Source: DAOTTI01 sp034437795 (lineage in GTDB: Bacteria > Chloroflexota > UBA11872 > UBA12225). From it: 6,236 nt of DNA. Location of the stretch: assembly GCA_034437795.1 (NCBI GenBank), contig DAOTTI010000263.1, forward strand, positions 1 through 6,236. The letters run 5' to 3'. The notes under the pieces were generated by a model. That model did no database searches. It saw nothing but the letters and a program-made list of their open reading frames with translations, and was not told where the DNA came from. Of this stretch, positions 1 to 5,963 are shown piece after piece. Each line of letters opens with the position of its first letter. The first letter of the stretch is position 1. The position numbers and the translations under genes are program-made.

Positions 1-210
1 GGGGCCCATGATGGCCAGGAGTTCGCCACGGCGCACGGTGAAGGAGACGCCCCGCAGGGCGGGCACCACCACGTCGCCCAGCACGTAATCCTTGGCCAGG
101 TCGGCCACGCGGATGATCACGTCCCCCTCCGCCCCGCCGGGGGCCTCTGCGCCACCCAGGGGCGTGGTGGAAGGGGTGGCCGGCGGGCTTTCGGGTGCGG
201 TCACGGGCAT
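1..210 (-). CDS. ABC transporter ATP-binding protein, MacB/LolD type (N-terminal 70 codons, cut by window edge)
   Basis: This is the start of a nucleotide-binding subunit that would hydrolyse ATP in the cytoplasm to drive an exporter. The visible residues end in the standard fold entry of the MacB/LolD/FtsE group: DLAKDYVLGD (residues 37-46, with Tyr42 as the likely A-loop aromatic that stacks on adenine), ALRGVSFTVRRGELLAIMGP (51-70). The window stops after the first two residues of the Walker A loop, so Walker A, the signature motif and Walker B cannot be checked. Residues 1-29 are a Pro/Ser/Thr/Gly-rich extension not needed by the family. The ATG start is supported by AGGAG at 219-223, 8 bases upstream. 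It lies 125 bases downstream of the adaptor gene on the same strand, the usual macA-macB order, so a shared exporter is likely. The family is well supported; the exact substrate is unknown. Confidence 0.9.
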   Translation of the reverse strand, partial: MPVTAPESPPATPSTTPLGGAEAPGGAEGDVIIRVADLAKDYVLGDVVVPALRGVSFTVRRGELLAIMGP

Positions 211-276
211 GATGGGTGCTCCTGATGGATCAGTTGCCGATTGTCGTTGCTGGTCATTGCTCGCGGTTCCAGCTAC

Positions 277-310
277 GTTACTACCGCACGCGGGTTACTA
301 CCGCACGCGG
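277..310. repeat. Perfect 17-bp tandem direct repeat, two copies
   Basis: The unit GTTACTACCGCACGCGG occurs at 277-293 and again, without a gap or mismatch, at 294-310. It lies in the 125-base gap between the adaptor stop codon and the ABC ATPase start. Each copy contains CCGC-AC-GCGG, a small inverted repeat. It may be a binding site or simply a slippage duplication; nothing here decides between these. The rest of the gap (211-276 and 311-335) shows only the ATPase ribosome binding site. Confidence 0.85.
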
Positions 311-335
311 CCAGACCAGACGGGGGGCGGGACGA

Positions 336-2546
336 TCAGCGCGTCTGGATCACGGGCGGCCGGCCGCCGAACGCCGGGCCCCCCAGGCCGGGGGCGCCGA
401 AGCCGGGGAGGCGGGCCTGGGCGGTGGTGGTGGAAGGGATGACCACCCGCTCGCCCGGCTGCAGGCCGGCGATGATCTCAGTGAACTGGTCGTTGGCCAG
501 ACCGACCTGGACCTGGCGCGTGCTCGTCCTACCGTCGGCATCCCAGATCTCGACGATGCGGTTGCGCCCCTGCGTCCTGACCGCACGGTTCGGCACCACC
601 ACCACGTTCTCGCGGCTCTCGGTGACGATACTGGCGGAAGCGGTCATGCCGGGGCGCACGCCATCGGCCTGCGCCGGATCGACCTGGATCTGCACCTGGT
701 AGTTGACGACGCCTTGCTGCACCGTCGCCACTGGAGCGACGACCGCCACGCGGCCGGGGATGCGCCGTCCGGGCAGGGCCTCCAGCGTCAGGTCGGCCGG
801 CTGCCCCGGCCGCACCTTGGCGACGTCGGTCTCGTCCACGACCACGTCGACGCGGATCTGGCGGGTATCGACCAGGGTCACCACAGCCGTGCCGGTACCC
901 ACCTGCTCGCCCGGATTGGCGCCGATGGCGGAGACGACGCCGGAGAAGGGGGCGGTAAGGGTGGCCGCCGCCAGGTTGCTTTCCGCCTGCCGCACCTGGG
1001 CCTGGGCCTGGTCGACGGCCGCCATGGCGATGGCGATCTCGTAGGTAGTGGGGCCGGCCCGCTTGGCGTCCAAGTTGGCCTGGGCCTGCTTGAGGGCGGC
1101 CGTCGCGGACTGGACGTCGTAGGCGTTGGCGGCGAGCAGCTTGTCCAGGTTGGCCTGGGCCTGGATCACGGCCTGCTGCGCCGCCTGGACGTCGAAGTCG
1201 GACGGCTTGAGGAGCTTCTCCAGGTTGGTCTGGGCCTGAGCCACGGCCTGCTGGGCGGCGGCGAGGTCTGCGGGCGAGGGATTGCGGAGCTTGTCCAGAT
1301 TGGCCTGGGCCTGGTTCACCGCCTCCTGCGCCGCCTGGACGTCGTACGGGCTGGGGTTCTTGATCTTCTCGAGCTGGGCCTGGGCCTGCTCCACAGTGGC
1401 CTGGGCGGCCTGGATGTCGGCTGGGGAGGGATTGCGGAGCTTATCCAGGTTGGCCTGAGCCTGGGCCACCGCCTCTTGCTGGACGCGGATGTCCCAATCG
1501 GTCGGGCCCTGGGAGAGCAGCTTGTTCAGGTTATTCTGCGCCGTCTGGAGGTTGATCTGGGCCTGAGCGATGGCGGCGTCGGCGGCGGCCTGGGTGGCAG
1601 GGCCGCCCGGCCGACCAACCAGGGAGGCGTCGGCGCGGGCCTTGTCCAGGGCCACCTGGGCCGTCTGCACGGCCAGCTGGGCGTTAGCCACGTCCTCCGG
1701 CTTGGCGCGGGGCTGGTCCATCAGCTGGGCCAGCTTCGTCTTCTGCTGATCGAGGGCGGCCTGGGCCGCGGCCAGGTCTTCCGGCCGCGGGTTGGTGAGC
1801 GCCTGGAGCTTGGCCTGGGCGGCCGCCAGGGCGGCTTCCGCATTGCGCACGTCTTCGGGGCGCGGATTGAGGAGCTGGTTGAGCTTGATCCTGGCGGCTT
1901 CCAGCTGGCTCTGGGCGGCGGCCAGGTCTTCGGGCCGCGGGTTGAGGAGCTGGTTAAGCTTGGTGGTGGCCGCGTCCAGCTGGGCCTGGGCGCTGGCCAC
2001 GTCCTCTGGGCGTGGGTTGAGAAGAGCGTTGAGCTTGATCCGCGCGCTCTCCACCTGGCTCTGGGCGGCTTGCACCTCCGGCCCCTGCGCCACTGCCCGC
2101 GCCTGCTCGAGCTTGACCCTGGCCGCCTCTACCTGGGCCTCGGCCGCGCGCACGTCCTCCGGCCGGCTGCCGGCCTTGGTCTGCTCCAGCTTGGCCAGGG
2201 CGCTGTTGTAGCCGGCCTGCGCCTGCAGCAACGCGGCCTGCAGGTCGGAATCGTCCAGGCGCGCCAGGGGCTGGCCTTCCACCACCTGGTCGCCGACACT
2301 GACCAGGAGCTGCGCCAGCCGGCCGGCGGTGCGGAAGCTCAGCTTGGACTGCGCGGGACTGGCCACGCTCCCCGTGGCGTTGACTGTGGCCACGATGCTG
2401 CCACGCGTCACCTCGGCGGTGACCACGCGGGCAGCGGCGGCCGGGCGGGGGGCGAAGCGCTCATAGCCAAAGTAGCCGGCGACCGTGGACGCGACGAGCA
2501 CGACGGCCAGGGCCGCATATTGCAGACGGGTGAGGGCAGGGATCAT
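336..2546 (-). CDS. HlyD/MacA-family membrane-fusion (adaptor) protein with greatly expanded helical repeat hairpin
   Basis: This 736-residue protein is the extracytoplasmic adaptor of an ABC (or RND-like) exporter. Residues 9-28 form one membrane anchor with a short cytoplasmic N-terminus. Residues 41-98 are the first lipoyl half (VVTAEVTRGSIVATVNATGS, then GDQVVEGQPLARLDD). Residues 102-525 are an Ala/Gln-rich helical region made of about thirteen 25-residue repeats. Residues 529-560 are the second lipoyl half (LTAPFSGVVSAIGANPGEQV), 562-650 the beta-barrel, 650-705 the membrane-proximal domain (VVVPNRAVRT, LQPGERVVI), and 713-731 a Gly/Pro-rich tail. The domain order matches MacA/YbhG, but those proteins are about half this length; the excess is all in the repeats. 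The ATG start has AGGAG at 2560-2564, 13 bases away, which is rather long; no in-frame alternative is evident immediately upstream. The ATPase 125 bases downstream suggests a MacAB-like pump. The family is certain; the substrate is unknown. Confidence 0.95.
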   Translation of the reverse strand: MIPALTRLQYAALAVVLVASTVAGYFGYERFAPRPAAAARVVTAEVTRGSIVATVNATGSVASPAQSKLSFRTAGRLAQLLVSVGDQVVEGQPLARLDDSDLQAALLQAQAGYNSALAKLEQTKAGSRPEDVRAAEAQVEAARVKLEQARAVAQGPEVQAAQSQVESARIKLNALLNPRPEDVASAQAQLDAATTKLNQLLNPRPEDLAAAQSQLEAARIKLNQLLNPRPEDVRNAEAALAAAQAKLQALTNPRPEDLAAAQAALDQQKTKLAQLMDQPRAKPEDVANAQLAVQTAQVALDKARADASLVGRPGGPATQAAADAAIAQAQINLQTAQNNLNKLLSQGPTDWDIRVQQEAVAQAQANLDKLRNPSPADIQAAQATVEQAQAQLEKIKNPSPYDVQAAQEAVNQAQANLDKLRNPSPADLAAAQQAVAQAQTNLEKLLKPSDFDVQAAQQAVIQAQANLDKLLAANAYDVQSATAALKQAQANLDAKRAGPTTYEIAIAMAAVDQAQAQVRQAESNLAAATLTAPFSGVVSAIGANPGEQVGTGTAVVTLVDTRQIRVDVVVDETDVAKVRPGQPADLTLEALPGRRIPGRVAVVAPVATVQQGVVNYQVQIQVDPAQADGVRPGMTASASIVTESRENVVVVPNRAVRTQGRNRIVEIWDADGRTSTRQVQVGLANDQFTEIIAGLQPGERVVIPSTTTAQARLPGFGAPGLGGPAFGGRPPVIQTR
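984..1508 (-). repeat. Second-arm coding repeats of the adaptor: seven 75-bp units (25 residues each)
   Basis: These bases encode residues 347-521 of the adaptor as seven uninterrupted units of exactly 25 residues, starting at residues 347, 372, 397, 422, 447, 472 and 497. The consensus is N-P-S-P-x-D-(V/I/L)-Q-A-A-Q, followed by AVxQAQANLDKL. The central units are closest to one another; the last two have lost the NPSP motif (AANAYD, AGPTTYE). Each unit reads as a helix of about 20 residues with a Pro-containing break. The constant length without indels indicates in-frame tandem duplication under selection. Confidence 0.9.
1719..2171 (-). repeat. First-arm coding repeats of the adaptor: about six 75-bp units
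   Basis: These bases encode residues 126-276 of the adaptor. Four exact 25-residue units start at residues 177, 202, 227 and 252 with NPRPED(V/L), followed by an AQxQLxAAxxKLNQLL helix. Two degenerate units of about 27 and 24 residues precede them (GSRPEDV at 126-132 and QGPEV at 154-158). A further weak copy (KPEDVANAQ, 282-290) follows after a three-residue insertion. The RPED signature separates this arm from the NPSP-type second arm. Confidence 0.9.
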
Positions 2547-2559
2547 GGCACCGGACCCA

Positions 2560-2604
2560 CTCCTGGAGAGACAGCATCCATCGCACAGTGTGCCAGGTCT
2601 CTCC
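2560..2604 (-). promoter_or_regulatory. Structured 5' leader with a stem abutting the ribosome binding site of the adaptor gene
   Basis: On the mRNA strand an 8-bp inverted repeat, GGAGAGAC (2604-2597) and GTCTCTCC (2572-2565), encloses a 24-base loop. The loop itself holds GCAC-ACT-GTGC (2593-2583). The 3' arm ends directly against AGGAG at 2564-2560, the presumed ribosome binding site of the adaptor gene. The 5' arm begins with a second AGGAG-like sequence. Such a stem could affect ribosome access or act as a protein binding site. The pairing is seen in the sequence; a regulatory role is inferred. Confidence 0.45.
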
Positions 2605-2612
2605 TAATGCAC

Positions 2613-2640
2613 GTTTTACCGGCTGTTAACGCTGTGTAAA
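2613..2640 (-). promoter_or_regulatory. Candidate sigma70-type promoter for the adaptor-ABC unit
   Basis: On the minus strand TTTACA (2640-2635; five of six against TTGACA) and TAAAAC (2618-2613; four of six against TATAAT) are separated by 16 bases. The patch is clearly richer in A and T than its surroundings. It lies between the hairpin after the KimA-like gene and the structured leader of the adaptor gene, where a promoter is expected. Transcription would start near 2606, giving a leader of about 60 bases. Confidence 0.45.
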
Positions 2641-2657
2641 GCCCCGCGCCACTCGTT

Positions 2658-2714
2658 ACGCGTCCAGGCGTCACGGGCGCCTGGCCGGCGCCGGCCAGGC
2701 GCCGCCTGGTGCGT
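2658..2714 (-). terminator. Large GC-rich hairpin with a perfect 28-bp palindrome; probable terminator of the KimA-like gene
   Basis: Positions 2676-2703 are a perfect 28-bp palindrome (14-bp arms, no spacer, beginning GGCGCCTGGCCGGC). Further pairing outside it, CCAGGC (2664-2669) with GCCTGG (2704-2709) and ACGC (2658-2661) with GCGT (2711-2714), lengthens the stem with small bulges. It begins 54 bases past the permease stop codon. A smaller stem, GCCCC (2746-2750) with GGGGC (2758-2762), lies nearer the stop. There is no U-run after the hairpin on either strand, so classical intrinsic termination is unproven. Confidence 0.5.
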
Positions 2715-2768
2715 GCCCAGATACCGGTGAGCGCTGCTACGAGCCGCCCCAACCAGAGGGGCCGCCCG

Positions 2769-5141
2769 CTACGCGTGCAGGTGCCAGGGGACGCTGGTGA
2801 CTGCCGTGCGGGGACGGAATAGCAGGGCACCCTTGAGCTGCAGGGCGGTGTGGGTGTGCAGGAGCAGCTCCCACCAGCGGGCGGGGATGTACTCGGGGAG
2901 CAGGACGGTCACGATGGCGGTGCCCTCGGGGTGCCGGCGCTCCAACGCGTCGATGTAGCGCAGCAGGGGGCCGATCAAGCCGCGGTAAGGCGACTCGATG
3001 ATGACCAGCTCCACGCCCGGGTTGTACTTTTCCCACTTGTGCTGGAGCTCATTGGCCGCCACGGGATCGTCGGTGACGTGGACGGCCTGGATCACCACCT
3101 GGCGGGCCCTCGGGCTCTGGTCCGGACCCTCGGCTCCGGCTCCGGTCGATGGCGCGCCGGTGAGCGAGCGGGCATAGGCGATGGCCCGCAGGGCGGCGCG
3201 ATTGAGATCGGCCACGGGGATGAGGATGTAGTGGTGGAGCTGGGCAACGAGGCGATCAGGATGCTCACGCTTGTCGTTCGGGTCGACGGCCAGCTGGTCC
3301 TCGACGTCGCGGAAGTGGCGCCGGACGCCCAGCAGCATGAACACCAGCGTGGGGATGAGCAACAGCACCACCCAGGCGCCGAGGGCGAACTTGGTCACGG
3401 CCACCACCAGCATGACGATGCAGGTGACGGTGGCGCCGGTGGCGTTGATCGCCATACGCCAGCGCCAGCCGGGCTCACGGGTGCGCCACCAGCGCGCCAC
3501 CAGGCTCGACTGGGAGAGGGTGAAGGCCAGGAAGACGCCGACGGTGTAGAGCGGGATGAGGGACGTGACGCTACCGCGGAAGAAGATGATCAGGAGAGCG
3601 GCGACGGTGGCCAGGACGATGATGCCGTTGCTGTAGGCCAGCCGCACGCCCCGCTCCTTGAACTGGCTGGGCAGGAACTTATCGCGGGCCATGAAGTAGG
3701 CCAGGCGGGGAAAGTCGGCGAAGGCCGTATTCGCCGCCAGGACCAGGAGCAGGGCGGTAGCGAACTGGACCAGATAGTAGAACCAGCCGGTACCGATCAG
3801 GGTGCGGGTGAGCTGGCTATTGACCGTCTCCACCTCGGCCGGATCGGGGATGATCCCCAGCCAGCTGGAGAGGAAGCTGATCCCGAGGAAGATGGTGGCG
3901 AAGCAGGTGGCCATCAGCACCAGGGTGATCCGCGCATTGCGGTCTGACGGAGGCTTGAAGGCCCCGGCTCCGTCGGCAATGGCCTCCGTCCCCGTCAGGC
4001 CGACGGAACCGGAGGCGAAGGCGCGCAGGACGAGGAACAGGCTGAGCGCCTCCATGCCATGGGGATGGTGCTCGGCGGAGGCAGGCGGGGGCACGTAGAC
4101 CGGCTGGTCCCCCGTTGAAAAGCGATAGAGGCCATACGCCAGCAGGGAGAACCAGCTGGCGAGGTAGGCGTAACAGGGGAGGGCGAAGAGGGCGCCTGAC
4201 TCGCGGACCCCCCGCAGGTTGCCCCAGGCGATGACGGCCACGGCCACGACGGCGATCAGCACGCGATTGGCGTACAGAGCCGGAAAGGCGGACGTGAGCG
4301 CCGCCACGCCAGCGCTGGTGGAGACCGCCACCGTCAGGACGTAGTCGACCAGGATGGAGGCGCCGGCCACCAGGCCGGGGAGGGTGCCCAGATTGCGGCT
4401 GGTCACGATGTAGCTGCCGCCGCCCTGCGGGTAGGCGCGGATCGTCTGCTGGTAGGACGTGACGACGATGGCCAGCAGCACGATGATGGCGATGGAGATG
4501 GGCATCGTCAGCGCCAGGGCGACGGCGCCGGCCAGGATCAGGACGCGCATCAGCTCCTCGGTGGCGTAGGCCGACGACGAGATGTTGTCGGTGCCGAAGG
4601 CGGCCAGGCCGGTCAGGATGGAGACGCGCTCGTGGGCCTCGTGCTCGCTGCGGATCGGCGCTCCCAGGAGCGTGCGCTTCGCCCGCGTCCAGAAGCGCCC
4701 CAGCCGGCTACGGGGCGGGGGCGCGGAGACGATCTCGTAGACCCCCGCCTCCACGCGCCGGACGCCCTCCAGCTTGGGCCGGACCAGGCGGACCACGCGG
4801 TCGCCAAGGTGCCGGCCGCGCGTCGGCTCCGGCGCGGGGGCCAGAATGTCGACGTGGCGCCGTGAGGTGCCGCCGGCGGGAGGAGGGGGAGCGCCCGCCG
4901 GCGCGCCGGGCTCAGCGGGCTCGAGCGCGGCCCGCGCCAGCTCGATGTCTTCCACCGGTGGGGGCGCCGGTGGGGGTGGCGGGGGCACGGCGCCAGGCGC
5001 GCCCGCTTCAGGAGGGGGCGGTGGGGGGGCTGGCGGTGCCGCGCGCCCCTCGCCGGCGCCTGGTTCGGCCGGCTGCTCCTCCGGCGGCGCCTCCGCGTGG
5101 CCGTGCGTGCGCCGCCGGATCACTCTGGGTCGTTCCTGCAT
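2769..5141 (-). CDS. kimA: KimA-like APC-superfamily potassium/proton symporter with proline-rich N-terminal extension
   Basis: This 790-residue membrane protein matches KimA (YdaO), the high-affinity potassium uptake protein of Bacillus subtilis, along its whole core. Landmarks are the pre-TM1 stretch AKRTLLGAPI (154-163), TDNISSSAYATEE (184-196), the YPQGGGSYIV block (237-246), LVDYVLTVAVS (264-274), GLTGTEAI (381-388), LAANTAFADFPRLAYFMARD (468-487) and SLIPLYTVGVFLAFTLSQ (527-544). Residues matching those reported for KimA potassium or proton handling are kept: Asp185, Tyr192, Tyr267, Thr270, Ser274, Thr383 and Tyr532. About 12 membrane segments precede a cytoplasmic USP-like domain (about 610-790) ending in TSVPWHLH, as in the family. 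KimA itself begins near residue 149 here; residues 1-148 are an added segment with proline runs at 37-44 and 53-62. The ATG has AGGAG at 5153-5157, 11 bases upstream, supporting the long form. Potassium as substrate is inferred from homology; an amino acid permease is the less likely alternative. Confidence 0.88.
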   Translation of the reverse strand: MQERPRVIRRRTHGHAEAPPEEQPAEPGAGEGRAAPPAPPPPPPEAGAPGAVPPPPPPAPPPVEDIELARAALEPAEPGAPAGAPPPPAGGTSRRHVDILAPAPEPTRGRHLGDRVVRLVRPKLEGVRRVEAGVYEIVSAPPPRSRLGRFWTRAKRTLLGAPIRSEHEAHERVSILTGLAAFGTDNISSSAYATEELMRVLILAGAVALALTMPISIAIIVLLAIVVTSYQQTIRAYPQGGGSYIVTSRNLGTLPGLVAGASILVDYVLTVAVSTSAGVAALTSAFPALYANRVLIAVVAVAVIAWGNLRGVRESGALFALPCYAYLASWFSLLAYGLYRFSTGDQPVYVPPPASAEHHPHGMEALSLFLVLRAFASGSVGLTGTEAIADGAGAFKPPSDRNARITLVLMATCFATIFLGISFLSSWLGIIPDPAEVETVNSQLTRTLIGTGWFYYLVQFATALLLVLAANTAFADFPRLAYFMARDKFLPSQFKERGVRLAYSNGIIVLATVAALLIIFFRGSVTSLIPLYTVGVFLAFTLSQSSLVARWWRTREPGWRWRMAINATGATVTCIVMLVVAVTKFALGAWVVLLLIPTLVFMLLGVRRHFRDVEDQLAVDPNDKREHPDRLVAQLHHYILIPVADLNRAALRAIAYARSLTGAPSTGAGAEGPDQSPRARQVVIQAVHVTDDPVAANELQHKWEKYNPGVELVIIESPYRGLIGPLLRYIDALERRHPEGTAIVTVLLPEYIPARWWELLLHTHTALQLKGALLFRPRTAVTSVPWHLHA

Positions 5142-5227
5142 GATGCCGTCGTCTCCTGGGCCTGCGGGCTTATGGCGCGCCTCTCACCGCTCCCCATCTG
5201 TTCCCCTCACCACTCCATCGCCTGCGC

Positions 5228-5267
5228 CACAGGTCTGCTCTGTGCAGAGCGAGTGCCGTGAGACGGC
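5228..5267. other. Overlapping and adjacent small inverted repeats upstream of the KimA-like gene
   Basis: GCTCTG (5237-5242) and CAGAGC (5245-5250) form a near-perfect palindrome. The overlapping pair CACAG (5228-5232) and CTGTG (5240-5244) could form instead, so the two cannot coexist. Next to them GCCGT (5255-5259) and ACGGC (5263-5267) form a 5-bp stem with a 3-base loop. They lie about 90-125 bases before the permease start, where an operator or leader structure could be. I found no convincing promoter in 5142-5400 and no match I could recognise to the ydaO-type c-di-AMP riboswitch. Confidence 0.35.
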
Positions 5268-5342
5268 GAGGGGTGCAGCGAGTGGCCCTGTGCGGGCACG
5301 GCTCGCGGCAGCCCTGCCCCCACGCAGTCGGCTGGAGAGGGC

Positions 5343-5399
5343 GGCGCGGGGGCGCTGCCCGGCTGCTGGTCTGGGCGGCCGCGCCGACAGCCCCGCGCC
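5343..5399 (-). terminator. Long-range GC-rich inverted repeat directly after the 184-aa gene; possible terminator
   Basis: GGCGCGGGG (5343-5351) and CCCCGCGCC (5391-5399) are perfect 9-bp arms. The 39-base interior has further possible pairing, such as GCCC (5357-5360) with GGGC (5373-5376). The structure begins one base after the stop codon of the 184-aa gene. No U-tract follows on the minus strand, so it may be an RNA 3'-end stabiliser rather than an intrinsic terminator. The pairing is seen; the role is inferred from position. Confidence 0.35.
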
Positions 5400-5400
5400 C

Positions 5401-5955
5401 TTATAGCTCGCAATCGGCGATGAAGCGCCGCGTCTGGATGGCGCCGCGCCCGCCGGCGGCGGCCGCCGTGTAGCTCAGCTCGATGAAGAAGCGCCACAGC
5501 GTCCCCTTGGCGTTGCGAAACTCGGGCACTGGCCCCAGGTTGACTGCCCCGTGCTCGATCGGCGCCTGCTCCTTGGGCTTGAGGTCGATGATCTCGCCGA
5601 TCTCGCCTTCCGCGAGGTGGTCATAGCGCATCCCCATGGCCCGGACCAGCGCCGCCATACGCATGAGGTCCATGGGCAGCAGGTGGTGCAGGCGCACCGC
5701 CGCGCTACGCTCGAAGTACTCGATGGCCGGCGTCTTGCCCAGCTTGGCCTCGCCGACGGAGAGCTCATGGTACGGCTTCGGCTCGATGTGCTCGGCGTCG
5801 GCAAACTCCTCCATGATCTCGCGGAAGTAGGCCTGGCGCCGCGCCTCGATCGCCTCCTGTTCGGCCTTGGCGCGTTCGGCCGCCTCAGCGGCGCGCTGCT
5901 TTCCGGCCTCGCTGAGGCCCTGAAACGGTGCGAGCAACTTGTCAAGCAGTCCCAC
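5401..5955 (-). CDS. Hypothetical protein, 184 residues, GTG start
   Basis: I do not recognise this family. The protein begins with a short amphipathic segment (GLLDKLLAPFQGL, residues 2-14), then a highly charged Ala/Glu/Arg helix likely to be a coiled coil (about 16-52). A mixed alpha/beta region follows, including RSAAVRLHHLLPMDLMRMAA (83-102) and a C-terminal half with beta-like stretches such as GTLWRFFIELSY (151-162) and AIQTRRFIADCEL (172-184). No signal peptide or membrane segment is visible, so it is probably cytoplasmic, perhaps touching the membrane by its N-terminal helix. The GTG start is chosen because AGGGGAG lies 8 bases upstream (5964-5970) and the segment after it reads as a normal N-terminus. 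The KimA-like gene follows 259 bases downstream on the same strand; a link is only positional. Real coding is likely from its ordinary composition, ribosome binding site and promoter. Confidence 0.75.
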   Translation of the reverse strand: MGLLDKLLAPFQGLSEAGKQRAAEAAERAKAEQEAIEARRQAYFREIMEEFADAEHIEPKPYHELSVGEAKLGKTPAIEYFERSAAVRLHHLLPMDLMRMAALVRAMGMRYDHLAEGEIGEIIDLKPKEQAPIEHGAVNLGPVPEFRNAKGTLWRFFIELSYTAAAAGGRGAIQTRRFIADCEL

Positions 5956-5963
5956 GATCGTGT

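Noticed and set aside
984..2171. The regular 75-bp spacing as a possible CRISPR array
   Set aside because: Whole units repeat with coding divergence and no alternation of constant repeats and unique spacers; they encode protein repeats.
216..2639. An 807-codon open frame on the plus strand, antisense to the adaptor gene
   Set aside because: Its translation is a Gly/Leu/Val-rich mirror of the 75-bp repeats and resembles no family. The opposite frame has clear adaptor domains. Long antisense frames are expected in GC-rich repetitive genes.
2543..2830. A 95-codon minus-strand frame running into the adaptor start
   Set aside because: It runs through the permease 3' end, the terminator-like hairpin and the promoter region; only its last 12 codons are worth noting, as a possible leader frame.
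2850..3947. A 365-codon plus-strand frame antisense to the KimA-like gene
   Set aside because: It is low-complexity, Gly/Asp/Gln/Glu-rich, without recognisable motifs, and the minus-strand frame is a full-length transporter.
5142..5400. A ydaO-type c-di-AMP riboswitch upstream of the KimA-like gene
   Set aside because: I looked for its conserved segments on the minus strand and could not recognise them. By eye this is not decisive, so it is not annotated.
4774..5406. A 210-codon plus-strand frame across the permease N-terminus and the intergenic gap
   Set aside because: It is Gly/Ala/Arg-rich and is the mirror of the proline-rich codons, with no family resemblance and no supporting start signal.
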